Below, piece by piece: positions 32,065 through 39,861 of a stretch of DNA of 49,308 nucleotides (position 1 is the stretch's first letter; each line of letters begins with the position of its first letter). The stretch lies in the NCBI GenBank assembly GCA_017463445.1, contig JAFTPF010000073.1, positions 1-49,308 of the forward strand. Reading direction: 5' to 3'. A program made the position numbers and the translations under genes. Under the pieces are notes generated by a model, which ran no database searches, had not been told where the DNA came from, and was given only the letters and a program-made list of their open reading frames with translations. The DNA comes from Clostridia bacterium. GTDB taxonomy: Bacteria > Bacillota > Clostridia > Oscillospirales > CAG-272.

Positions 32065-34692
32065 TTATTCGATTCCGAACACTCCTGCGCGCCATGCGGC
32101 GGGGAGCTTCGGAGTGGTGCTACCCGACAGGAGCACGGTGCTCAGGGTGCCGTCTCGATGCAGGATGGTGACGGCTTGCTTGCCCACTGATACCCAAACG
32201 GCATCGGTAATGTCGGAAAGCAGATCGGAGGCCTTGTTGTTGACCGAGCAGAGCAGGGTGCCGTCCGACTTCAGCGCAACGGCGTTGGTGGCAGTGGAGA
32301 ATACGGCTACCACGTCGGTCCAGCCGGTGACATTGCAGTTGCCCTTGACCACCACGGTGCCGTCGGCCTTCAGACCGATGCTGTGGAGCGAGCCTGCAGA
32401 AATGGCGATGATGTCTGTCCAATCTTTGGTGTCGCAGATACCGGCAATGTTGTAGCCCAGCGCGGTAACAGTGCCGTCGGCGTGGAGGATCAGGCTGTGA
32501 TTGTCGCCGGCAGAAATAGCCACGGCGTCCCGCAGAGCGGCGGTGTCGCACTGTCCGTATACGTTGCTACCTACGGCAACTACCGTGCCGTCTGCTTTGA
32601 GACCCAGCAGATGATAGTAGCTTGCACTGATGGCGACGATGTCGGTCCAGCTCTCGATGTCGGTCTGTGAATAGGAATTGCTACTGCCCTCCGCGATGCG
32701 GACGGTACCGTCGGTCAGTAGGACAACTACTGCGCTGTCACTGCAGCAGACCGAGACGGCAGGGATGTAGTTGGTCTTGTAGACGGGTTCGCCGGTGATA
32801 GGATCTACGGCAGGTTCACCGGTCTCGGGATCCAAGACGGGAATATAACGGACCGACTCGTAGATCAACGTGTCGCCCAGATAGACGTTGCCGCTGGTGT
32901 CGATGGCGGCAACTGCCGTCGGCTTGGAGCCCAGTGTGACTGCGTGGACCTTTTGCATCTTCTCGATGCTTAGCAAGGAGAAGAAGGTGGGCAGATGGCG
33001 GCGAAGCTGCGCATCGGTGAGCTGATCGAGAACGGTCTGCTTCTTTTCGACATTACCGGTCAGCCCGACGTAATTGGCAGCCTTATCAAAATCGTTCTGG
33101 GAGATATAGTAGTCAACGGCAGAGGATGCGGCGGTGATCACCAGAGTGGGCAGCTTCATTTCTTCTGCCAATGCGATGGCGTCGTCGTATTTGTTCTGAT
33201 TTAGCAGAGCCTGTACCGCGCTTTCGGCGATCATCTGGGGAGTGGTAGCAGTGGCGTATTTTTGAGCAGCCGCCATTGCTTCGGTGTATTTTTGTGCCTC
33301 AACCAGTTTGTTCACATAGGCTTGGGCAGGCTCTGCTTTCTGATCCTCGGGCAGACCGTCCAGCAATTGCTCGGCGGTGGCGAATTCGCCTTTGTTCAAC
33401 GCATTGTGGAACAGCTGAAGGGTGATCGCACTTACATACGCGGTATTGTTGTTGACCTTCTGTGCCCATTCCAGTGCTTTCTCCAGCTGACCGTTCTGCT
33501 GATAATACTGCATTGCGGTGAGACAGATCTCTTCGATCAGTTCTTGATCGCAACCGGATGCGGTGGCATATCCCAGCGCGTTGGTGAAATCGTTCTGGGC
33601 AAGATAGGTGCGGACTACCTTTTCTGCTGCATCGTCGCTGCCTACGGGATCGGTGACGGCAGGGCTGTCGGTAGCGTCGGTTTCACCGTCTTCCGAGCTA
33701 TCTTTACCGCAAAGGGTCAGGATCAGCAGAAGAATGATAGCAAGCAGTACCACCGATGCCGCCGTGATGGCGATCAGCAGGATGTTGCGGGTCTTGTTGT
33801 CGGGTGTCTCGTTCTGAGGAGGACGGACGGGAGGTACGGCAGGAGAGTCCTGCTCCTCGTCGTTCGCGTCGTCGCTTTCCGAAAACTCGCCGTTTTCGGC
33901 TTCCATAGCGGCAAGCGCGGCTTTGGCGGCGGTGGTGGAGTATTCGGCGGTCTGATCACCGGCGGGAGGAAGAGGAGTCTCCGGGCTTGCGGCAGGATCG
34001 GCAGTAGGTTCGGGAAGGGGAACCACCACCGGCTTTTTGGTCTTGGGGGCTGTCAGTGCATCGAAGGCGGCAAACAATTCGCCCTTGTTGCGACTGCAGG
34101 TAAGACAGGTGTCCGACTCGGAAAATTCGCCGCAGGTGCATCGCCAGACGATCTCGGTAAGCTTTTCGGGAACGTAGAGGGCACCTTCGCCTAATGCTTC
34201 AATGGCGGCGTCCGGATCCTTTTTGAATCTTTTAGTAAGCAGAACGCCCTCGCCGGGCAGGTCGAAGAAATCGCCCCGAACGTAGTCGGTGACGGTGCCG
34301 TCGGTATAACGGATACGGCTGATGTAAACTTCGGTGTCCTCTACACGGGTTCCACCGTCGCAGTCGGGGAGCAGGCGGAAGGTGATCCGCGCGCTGCTTT
34401 CCAGTCCATTCTCACCGAAGCGCAGGAGCTTTGCGAAATATTCGTTCTCTCTGCAAGGATGGATTTTGCCGTCAGCGTCGAAGAGACGCACCACCAGCAC
34501 CGCGGATTCCACGGTATCGCTGGCAAGACCGCCGCCGCCCATATTTTCTACGGTCATACAGACCTGCAGGGCAGAGGTATCGTAGTTATATTCCAGATCG
34601 GTTCGCTCGATGGAGAGGGGACAGCGAAGAGAGACCCGTTTGCCTTTGGCCTTCTTCACTTTGATTCCGGTTTGCTGTTTGGATGCTTTCAT
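32065..34692 (-). CDS. Membrane protein with zinc ribbon, helical repeats and RCC1-like propeller
   Basis: 875 residues, an unusual combination. Residues about 1-180 form a beta-rich cytoplasmic domain. About 183-205 is a zinc ribbon-like WRCTCGEFSESDTCLTC. A Pro/Glu-rich stretch follows, then one membrane helix (ILLIAITAASVVLLAIILLL, about 305-325). Outside are alpha-helical repeats of TPR-like character (YLAQNDFTNALGYATASG, EKALEWAQKV, KYDDAIALAEEM; about 345-570). The last 290 residues are RCC1-like repeats, each with a WTDIVAISASYYHLLGLKAD-type unit ending in DGTVVAVG, at least five. RCC1 folds are beta-propellers for protein contacts; here it would be at the surface. The cellular role is unknown. 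A consensus promoter lies upstream. Confidence 0.8.
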   Translation of the reverse strand: MKASKQQTGIKVKKAKGKRVSLRCPLSIERTDLEYNYDTSALQVCMTVENMGGGGLASDTVESAVLVVRLFDADGKIHPCRENEYFAKLLRFGENGLESSARITFRLLPDCDGGTRVEDTEVYISRIRYTDGTVTDYVRGDFFDLPGEGVLLTKRFKKDPDAAIEALGEGALYVPEKLTEIVWRCTCGEFSESDTCLTCSRNKGELFAAFDALTAPKTKKPVVVPLPEPTADPAASPETPLPPAGDQTAEYSTTAAKAALAAMEAENGEFSESDDANDEEQDSPAVPPVRPPQNETPDNKTRNILLIAITAASVVLLAIILLLILTLCGKDSSEDGETDATDSPAVTDPVGSDDAAEKVVRTYLAQNDFTNALGYATASGCDQELIEEICLTAMQYYQQNGQLEKALEWAQKVNNNTAYVSAITLQLFHNALNKGEFATAEQLLDGLPEDQKAEPAQAYVNKLVEAQKYTEAMAAAQKYATATTPQMIAESAVQALLNQNKYDDAIALAEEMKLPTLVITAASSAVDYYISQNDFDKAANYVGLTGNVEKKQTVLDQLTDAQLRRHLPTFFSLLSIEKMQKVHAVTLGSKPTAVAAIDTSGNVYLGDTLIYESVRYIPVLDPETGEPAVDPITGEPVYKTNYIPAVSVCCSDSAVVVLLTDGTVRIAEGSSNSYSQTDIESWTDIVAISASYYHLLGLKADGTVVAVGSNVYGQCDTAALRDAVAISAGDNHSLILHADGTVTALGYNIAGICDTKDWTDIIAISAGSLHSIGLKADGTVVVKGNCNVTGWTDVVAVFSTATNAVALKSDGTLLCSVNNKASDLLSDITDAVWVSVGKQAVTILHRDGTLSTVLLSGSTTPKLPAAWRAGVFGIE

Positions 34693-34738
34693 TTTATCTG
34701 TCTCCTGTGCGGAAATTCAATGTAAACTCGTTCAGTTT

Positions 34739-34767
34739 ATTGTAACGCAAATTCTGCGGTTTGTCAA
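34739..34767 (-). promoter_or_regulatory. Promoter of the RCC1-like membrane protein
   Basis: On the minus strand TTGACA (34762-34767), 17-bp spacer, TACAAT (34739-34744), 47 bp before the ATG. Confidence 0.8.
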
Positions 34768-34797
34768 GAGAATCCGAAATAGTTTACAGACTATTAT

Positions 34798-35571
34798 TCA
34801 ATTTGAAACAAAATTGTGTTTTTTTGGATAGAGATCTGCGTCGGAGGATCGAAGCAGAGCGCATCCCGCTACCCACAGACGACCGATCCGCCCGGGTGCG
34901 TGCAGGATGCGCCACAGCCATTCGATGCCTGCCGCCTGCCAAAGATAAGGTGCACGAGAGACCTCGCCCGCCCAGACGTCCAGACTGCCGCCCAGCGGCA
35001 GGAAGAGACGCGCCGACGGCAGATACCGCCGATTGGCGGCGATCCACTCCTCCTGCTGCGGACTGCCCAGACAAACGATCACAATCTCCGCACCCGAGGC
35101 ACGGATCCTGCCGCGCAGAGCGGGAAGATCTGTTTTGCTGAAAAATCCGTGGGCAGTTCCCGCAATTTGCAGACCGGGGAGCGAGGACATCAGTTGTTTT
35201 GCCGCACGTTTTGCCACTCCGGGACGTCCGCCCAGCAGAAAAACGGAGGTTTCTCTCTTGGTGGCGAGTGTCAGCAGGGCATATCCCAGATCGATGCCCG
35301 GGATGCGGGGGACTATACTGTTGGGACGACCCCGCCGAAGCAGGATCGCTCCGCCGATCCCGTCGCAGATGTGGTAGTCGGCGGAGCGCAGGAGCGCGGC
35401 GAAACCGGGATCCGCGATTCCACGGGCGATCAGCTCAAAGTTCAGCGTCGCAACGAAAACGCCGCCCTTTGCACAGAGCAGCAGGCGGGCGGCTTCCTCG
35501 GGCGTATATACAGGCAGAAGGGCAGGGTGGATGCTCTTTCGTTTGCCGTTCACAAGGATCGCTCCATTCAT
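34798..35571 (-). CDS. WecG/TagA/CpsF family glycosyltransferase
   Basis: 257 residues. Members transfer N-acetylmannosamine or a related sugar to a lipid-linked acceptor, for wall teichoic acid linkage units (TagA) or exopolysaccharide. Family segments are VATLNFELIARGIADPGFAALLRSADYHICDGIGG, the conserved FLLGGRPGVAKRAA, and VCLGSPQQEEWIAANR with PLGGSLDVWAGEVSRAPYLWQAAGIEWLWRI. No good ribosome site precedes the ATG at 35571, so translation may be coupled to, or follow, a longer transcript with rnhA (109 bp upstream). The upstream LCP protein, which attaches polymers to the wall, is a plausible functional neighbour. Confidence 0.92.
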   Translation of the reverse strand: MNGAILVNGKRKSIHPALLPVYTPEEAARLLLCAKGGVFVATLNFELIARGIADPGFAALLRSADYHICDGIGGAILLRRGRPNSIVPRIPGIDLGYALLTLATKRETSVFLLGGRPGVAKRAAKQLMSSLPGLQIAGTAHGFFSKTDLPALRGRIRASGAEIVIVCLGSPQQEEWIAANRRYLPSARLFLPLGGSLDVWAGEVSRAPYLWQAAGIEWLWRILHAPGRIGRLWVAGCALLRSSDADLYPKKHNFVSN

Positions 35572-35679
35572 CGTATGAGAAGAGGCGTTGACTTATGCCT
35601 CTCTATGTACGGTGATCGTTTTTTGCCCCGCCAAAACGGCGAGACAAATACGGGGAGCGCCTACAACAAACTGCTCGGT

Positions 35680-36117
35680 TTATTTGAGTTTGTCGGCTTC
35701 TGCTGTCGCGAGCGCGTCACAGCGTTCGTTGTAGGGATGACCGGCGTGACCCTTCACCCAGCGGAAGGCGATCTCGTGAGGGGCGATGGCGGAAAGGAGG
35801 CGCTCCCAAAGCTGGGGATTTAGGGCGGGGGAGCCGTCGGCCTTTTTCCAACCCCGTTTTTTCCAGTTTTCCGCCCAGCCTTTCTCCAGACCGTCGATGA
35901 CGTATTTGGAGTCGGAGGTGAAGGTGACTACGCATGGTTCTTTCAGCGCCTCGAAGGCGGCGATGGCACCCATCAGCTCCATACGGTTGTTGGTGGTGTC
36001 TCTCTCGCCGCCAGACATCACCTTTTCCTTTTGTTTATAAACCAGAATAGCCCCCCAGCCGCCGGGACCGGGATTTCCGCGGCAGGCGCCGTCGGTGTAG
36101 ATTTCGACTTTTTTCAT
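35680..36117 (-). CDS. rnhA: Ribonuclease HI
   Basis: Cuts RNA in RNA-DNA hybrids during replication and repair. 145 residues with the complete catalytic set: Asp in [17 protein letters not shown], Glu in [10 protein letters not shown], Asp in [12 protein letters not shown], and Asp in [16 protein letters not shown], together with the handle region [19 protein letters not shown] that binds hybrid. I chose ATG 36117 with AGGAT upstream; a TTG five codons earlier is possible. It lies between the WecG-like and LCP genes. Confidence 0.95.
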   Translation of the reverse strand: MKKVEIYTDGACRGNPGPGGWGAILVYKQKEKVMSGGERDTTNNRMELMGAIAAFEALKEPCVVTFTSDSKYVIDGLEKGWAENWKKRGWKKADGSPALNPQLWERLLSAIAPHEIAFRWVKGHAGHPYNERCDALATAEADKLK

Positions 36118-36202
36118 CGGATCCTCGCTCAATAGATGGAATATACTCTATTGTAGCACATTCCCCACCGTTTTGCAAGGGCGATCCTGTAAAAAAGCAG
36201 GC

Positions 36203-37330
36203 TCAGCGGATCTTTATTGAGTCAGCGTCGTCCGCGCTCACGCCTGATTCATTGAAAGGGCTTTCGCTTTGGTAGATCCGATCGATCTCTCCGGGAGCGG
36301 TGAAGACGCCGTTGGGATCAAATTTCAGCTGTGACGACTTGGCACCCCGAGGGAGCAGATAGTCGGTCAAGAGGTCGATGGCGTATTCGCGGGACAACAC
36401 TTCGCACACCACGCCGTTTTCGTCCTTGGCAGACTGTCCCTTGAGGGTGATCATTTTCACGTTCTCCTCCGACACCTGCATCGCACCTCGGATCAGCGGG
36501 ATCAGATCGACAAGTCCCAGATCGCTTTCGGTGTGGCGGAAGCAGGAGGTGGCAAGCTTGATGGCGGTGGATAGCGTAAACTCGTTCTTAATCTTCCGAA
36601 AGAGTGCCGAAAGGAATATCTTTTGCGCGTCCATTCTACCGTAGTCGGCGGTTAGGTAGCCGCTGCGAAAGCGAACGAACTGCTCCGCTGCCTTGCCGTC
36701 CAACACCTGCTCGCCTGCTCTCAGATGGATGTGCAGATCCTGACTGTTGTCGTCGTAGTCGATGTCCATAGGGACGTTCACCGTCACGCCGCCGATCGCA
36801 TCCACCACGGCGCGCAGACCGCCCGTGCTGATGGTGACGTAGTGGTCGATCTCCACGCCTAGGTTGGTCTCCAGAAAGGAGACAAGCGCGCGGCTTGCAG
36901 TGTGAGTTGCCTGCTCGTCGGTCTGACCGCCGGATCGCGCCTCTGCAGCGGCGTTTGCGAAGACCGAGTTCAGCTTATGATTGCTGTTTCCAGGACGGTT
37001 GATATAGGTGTCCCGCGGGATCTGCACGATGCGCACGCTGCCTGCGGTAACATCCAGCGACGCCAGCATGATCACGTCGCTGCCGCTCCAGGCATCGTCT
37101 ATACCGGTGATGAGAAAGTTCACTTCTGTAGCGGTGGCGGCTTCGACGAGCTCGTTCCCTGCCTCCTCTGCATTTTGAACGGCACGGATGGCGGCACCGC
37201 CAACGACCGCGATCTTCTCACTCCCGGTACGGACGATGCTCTGCAGTCTTTGCCCGACCAGCCAGATGCCGGAGAGCACTCCTGCAATCAGTAAAAGGGA
37301 GAGCAGTTTTTTTCTTGCGTATTTGAACAT
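36203..37330 (-). CDS. LytR-CpsA-Psr (LCP) family protein
   Basis: 375 residues. LCP enzymes transfer lipid-linked anionic polymers such as teichoic acid to peptidoglycan on the outer face of the membrane. One N-terminal helix (KKLLSLLLIAGVLSGIWLVG) is followed by the LCP domain: NFLITGIDDAWSGSDVIMLASLD, the catalytic Arg segment RIVQIPRDTYIN, DAIGGVTVNVPMDIDYDD and FVRFRSGYLTADYGRMDAQKIFL. The Arg residues that bind the pyrophosphate are present. ATG 37330 with GAGGGA upstream. The terminus of about 45 residues after the domain is variable. It is divergent from the phosphatidyltransferase gene. Confidence 0.92.
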   Translation of the reverse strand: MFKYARKKLLSLLLIAGVLSGIWLVGQRLQSIVRTGSEKIAVVGGAAIRAVQNAEEAGNELVEAATATEVNFLITGIDDAWSGSDVIMLASLDVTAGSVRIVQIPRDTYINRPGNSNHKLNSVFANAAAEARSGGQTDEQATHTASRALVSFLETNLGVEIDHYVTISTGGLRAVVDAIGGVTVNVPMDIDYDDNSQDLHIHLRAGEQVLDGKAAEQFVRFRSGYLTADYGRMDAQKIFLSALFRKIKNEFTLSTAIKLATSCFRHTESDLGLVDLIPLIRGAMQVSEENVKMITLKGQSAKDENGVVCEVLSREYAIDLLTDYLLPRGAKSSQLKFDPNGVFTAPGEIDRIYQSESPFNESGVSADDADSIKIR

Positions 37331-37457
37331 AGAGATCCCTCGCTTCGTTGAATTTGCCATTAGTGTTGATCGGGGAACGGCTGACTATGCTTGGTAAATA
37401 CCGGGAGAAAATGTTTTAAAAAATTGCATATTTTCAAAAAATAACTACAAAAATGTG

Positions 37458-37486
37458 TTGACTATATGAAGAAAAAGGAGTATAAT
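37458..37486 (+). promoter_or_regulatory. Promoter of the CDP-alcohol phosphatidyltransferase gene
   Basis: TTGACT (37458-37463), 17-bp spacer, TATAAT (37481-37486), 43 bp before ATG 37530. Confidence 0.8.
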
Positions 37487-37529
37487 TATAGTGGATGTAT
37501 TTATGACCGGCTTGCCGGAGGATGCGCCT

Positions 37530-38135
37530 ATGCGAAACGGATGGTTGAAAATTAATATTATGAAAAAAATACTGAATCTCCCCAACTGTATTACAGCAAT
37601 ACGGCTGGTGGGCGCAGCGTTGCTGTTCTTTATTGAACCGCTGGCGGCACCCTACTATATAATCTACACGCTCTGTGGTCTCAGCGACGCCATAGACGGA
37701 ATGGTGGCAAGAGCTACCGGAAGCAGTAGCGAATTCGGCGCACGGCTGGACAGTATTGCCGACCTGACCTTCTACACCGCTATGCTGGTGAGTCTCCTGC
37801 CGAAACTGAAAGAGGTGTTCCCTTGGTGGCTGTGGTATCATGTTGTCTTGCTGGTCTCGCTCCGCCTGCTGGGCTATGTGGTGGCGGCACTCCGCTACAA
37901 AAAGTTTGCTTCTCTGCATACATATATGAATAAGGCAACCGGAGCCACGATGTTTGCGGTACCTTACTTTCTCCCCACATCCCTGGGTCCGGCATACTGC
38001 GTGGGCGTCGGCGTGATCGCCCTGATCGCCGTAGTGGAGGAGCTGCTGATTCATCTCACCTCCAAGAGCTACACCCCCGGCAGAAAGACCATACTAATGA
38101 AAAAGCCTGTGGCATCCGATGCTACTGTCAAATAA
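37530..38135 (+). CDS. CDP-alcohol phosphatidyltransferase
   Basis: An integral membrane enzyme of 201 residues that transfers a phosphatidyl group from CDP-diacylglycerol to an alcohol. The class motif is complete: DAIDGMVARATGSSSEFGAR followed by LDSIAD, with the aspartates that bind metal. About five to six hydrophobic helices. The substrate could be glycerol phosphate (PgsA) or another alcohol; sequence alone does not decide. I chose ATG 37530 because GGAGG lies eight bases upstream; ATG 37560, nearer to the family start KKILNLPN, lacks a site. Only the DAGK gene elsewhere in the window is of related lipid metabolism. Confidence 0.88.
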   Translation: MRNGWLKINIMKKILNLPNCITAIRLVGAALLFFIEPLAAPYYIIYTLCGLSDAIDGMVARATGSSSEFGARLDSIADLTFYTAMLVSLLPKLKEVFPWWLWYHVVLLVSLRLLGYVVAALRYKKFASLHTYMNKATGATMFAVPYFLPTSLGPAYCVGVGVIALIAVVEELLIHLTSKSYTPGRKTILMKKPVASDATVK

Positions 38136-38148
38136 ACCCGCACAAATG

Positions 38149-38187
38149 AAAAACCTGCCGACGAACTCAGTTCGTCGGCAGGTTTTT
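38149..38187. terminator. Bidirectional terminator
   Basis: AAAAACCTGCCGACGAACT (38149-38167) and its exact inverse (38169-38187) make a 19-bp arm pair with tails of A and T. It lies between the convergent phosphatidyltransferase and GH76-like genes. Confidence 0.92.
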
Positions 38188-38203
38188 CATAATGCTTGCA
38201 GGA

Positions 38204-39700
38204 TCACTGCGCTGCGGCGATCTGCGAGTAGAGGATGGACAGAGCGGCGTACATTTCTGCGTAGGACGCCTGGTCCATAATGTCTTTGTCCAGGTCGGGA
38301 CGTCTGCCGTCGTCGTTGGAGACGGTGGCGGTCTTGTTCCAGCCGTTATAGAGATCGCGGGGCATCAGACCTTCCTCGGTCTTGTGATTCTCGTAGGCGT
38401 AGTCCAGCGATTCCTGATAGGTGGCAAGGTAAGTGGCGCATCTGGTGTCGTAGGGGAACAGGTCGATAAAGCCTTCCAGCAAGACCAGATTGAACCAGGT
38501 GTTGCTGCGGTAGATGCCGGCAGGGTTGGCAACGTACTGCTTATAGGCCTCGCCGTTCAGTTTGGTGTTGATGGTAAAGGAGCTGTAGGCTCTCTTGGCG
38601 CTGGTCTTGGCTTCCTTCAGATAAGTCTCTTCGCCGGTGGCGCGGTAGAGCGCAACGGCACCCGAGATCATCGCGCCGGTGTTGTAGGAGTAGGTGGTGG
38701 GGTCAAGGCTACCCAGAGGACCGGTGGACTCCCAATGTTTGCCCTTGCCGGAGCCTACCAGCTCGCGGCCCTGGGGTCTGACCAGGTCACCGTACAGACC
38801 GCTGGACAGACGCAGGTGTTTGTTGGTCCAGTCGTAGATCTTGATCGCCCAATCCAGATAATACTGCGCGTTCTCACGGCCTTCGGCGGCGAAGATCTCG
38901 TAGATCTCGACCAAAGGCTCGATAATGGGCGCATTGGAGCAGGTGTGCTTAGAGCTGTAGCCGGGGCCCCAGTCTATGCCGCCCACTTCTCCGCCATTGC
39001 CGTCGTCAGAGACGTCCCATGCGTCCAGGCATACCTGGGCCAGAGCAAGAGCTTGGGTCATGTAATCCTCCACGCCGGTAAGCTTATAGCAGTAGACCAG
39101 CTCGCGGACAATCCACATCTGGTCGTCGTAAACGGCAGCTACATCTGCCAGCGATGCGGTGCCGGGAGAGCCTGCGCGGTTAACGGCGTACATGGTCTGC
39201 TCCACGTTGCCGTCGTAATTGGCGATGTACGCGGTACCCTTGTAGTATTCCATAGCGGTCAGCGTCTTGGCGTGGAGCGTGGCGTAATTTGCGCCTCTTC
39301 CTCCTGCGTTGATAGCCCACAGCTTGGACATCATCGTCAGAGCGGAGGTGATATGCCATACCGAGGCGATGTTGCTGGTGGAAAAATTATTGGTGTTCAG
39401 ATACATAGCGAACTGAATGTTGTCACCGCGTCCGGAGATATAGTATTCCTCGATCACCGATCCGAGAACGTTGGCTCGTTCGGCGTTTTGCGCGGCAAGC
39501 GCGGCGTAAGCGGCGATCTCCTCAGCGGTGAGGGAATCGATGCCGGGGGTTTTAGAGTCTTCCGCAGAAGGAGCCTCTGTGGTGGTGGCAGCGGTGGTAG
39601 TAGTGCTGCCGGCGGTTTCTCCGCCGCAACCGGTGAGCGGCACCAGCATCAGCGCGGCAAGCAGAGCGGAACAGGAGCGTTTGAAGAGTGTCATTTGCAT
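38204..39700 (-). CDS. GH76-like glycoside hydrolase lipoprotein
   Basis: 498 residues. Signal peptide FKRSCSALLAALMLVPL and lipobox LTGC, then a Thr/Ala/Glu-rich spacer and an (alpha/alpha)6-type domain. The catalytic-type pair YDDQMWIVRELVYCYKLTG, then NGGEVGGIDWGPGYSSKHTC and YLDWAIKIYDWTNKHL, correspond to GH76 proteins, whose known activity is endo-alpha-1,6-mannanase, as used on fungal mannan. Substrate here is inferred only. Two ATGs (39700 and 39694) are possible; AAAGGA precedes both. Consensus promoter at 39749-39777. No transporter is nearby. Confidence 0.8.
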   Translation of the reverse strand: MQMTLFKRSCSALLAALMLVPLTGCGGETAGSTTTTAATTTEAPSAEDSKTPGIDSLTAEEIAAYAALAAQNAERANVLGSVIEEYYISGRGDNIQFAMYLNTNNFSTSNIASVWHITSALTMMSKLWAINAGGRGANYATLHAKTLTAMEYYKGTAYIANYDGNVEQTMYAVNRAGSPGTASLADVAAVYDDQMWIVRELVYCYKLTGVEDYMTQALALAQVCLDAWDVSDDGNGGEVGGIDWGPGYSSKHTCSNAPIIEPLVEIYEIFAAEGRENAQYYLDWAIKIYDWTNKHLRLSSGLYGDLVRPQGRELVGSGKGKHWESTGPLGSLDPTTYSYNTGAMISGAVALYRATGEETYLKEAKTSAKRAYSSFTINTKLNGEAYKQYVANPAGIYRSNTWFNLVLLEGFIDLFPYDTRCATYLATYQESLDYAYENHKTEEGLMPRDLYNGWNKTATVSNDDGRRPDLDKDIMDQASYAEMYAALSILYSQIAAAQ

Positions 39701-39748
39701 TTTCCTTTCGATGTGGATTTGTAGAACGAAACGAGATAGTTCATTACT

Positions 39749-39777
39749 ATTGTAGCATAAAAATTTCCTTCTGTCAA
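39749..39777 (-). promoter_or_regulatory. Promoter of the GH76-like gene
   Basis: On the minus strand TTGACA (39772-39777), 17-bp spacer, TACAAT (39749-39754), 49 bp before ATG 39700. Confidence 0.8.
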
Positions 39778-39821
39778 TCGAATTTTTGTGATTTGCTACA
39801 AAAAAGTGGAAAATCTTCAAA

Positions 39822-39856
39822 AAATACATCCCGCACGAACAATGCGGGATGTATTT
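39822..39856 (-). terminator. Terminator of the multidomain surface protein
   Basis: AAATACATCCCGCA (39822-39835) and TGCGGGATGTATTT (39843-39856), a 14-bp stem, then TTTT on the minus strand; it begins five bases after the stop at 39862. Confidence 0.9.
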
Positions 39857-39861
39857 CCGGT

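Noticed and set aside
38192-39724. Long plus-strand open frame of 510 codons opposite the GH76-like gene
   Set aside because: It is antisense to a gene with signal peptide, lipobox, promoter and family motifs. Its translation is Gly/Val-rich with no recognisable domain, as expected of a mirror frame in GC-rich coding DNA.
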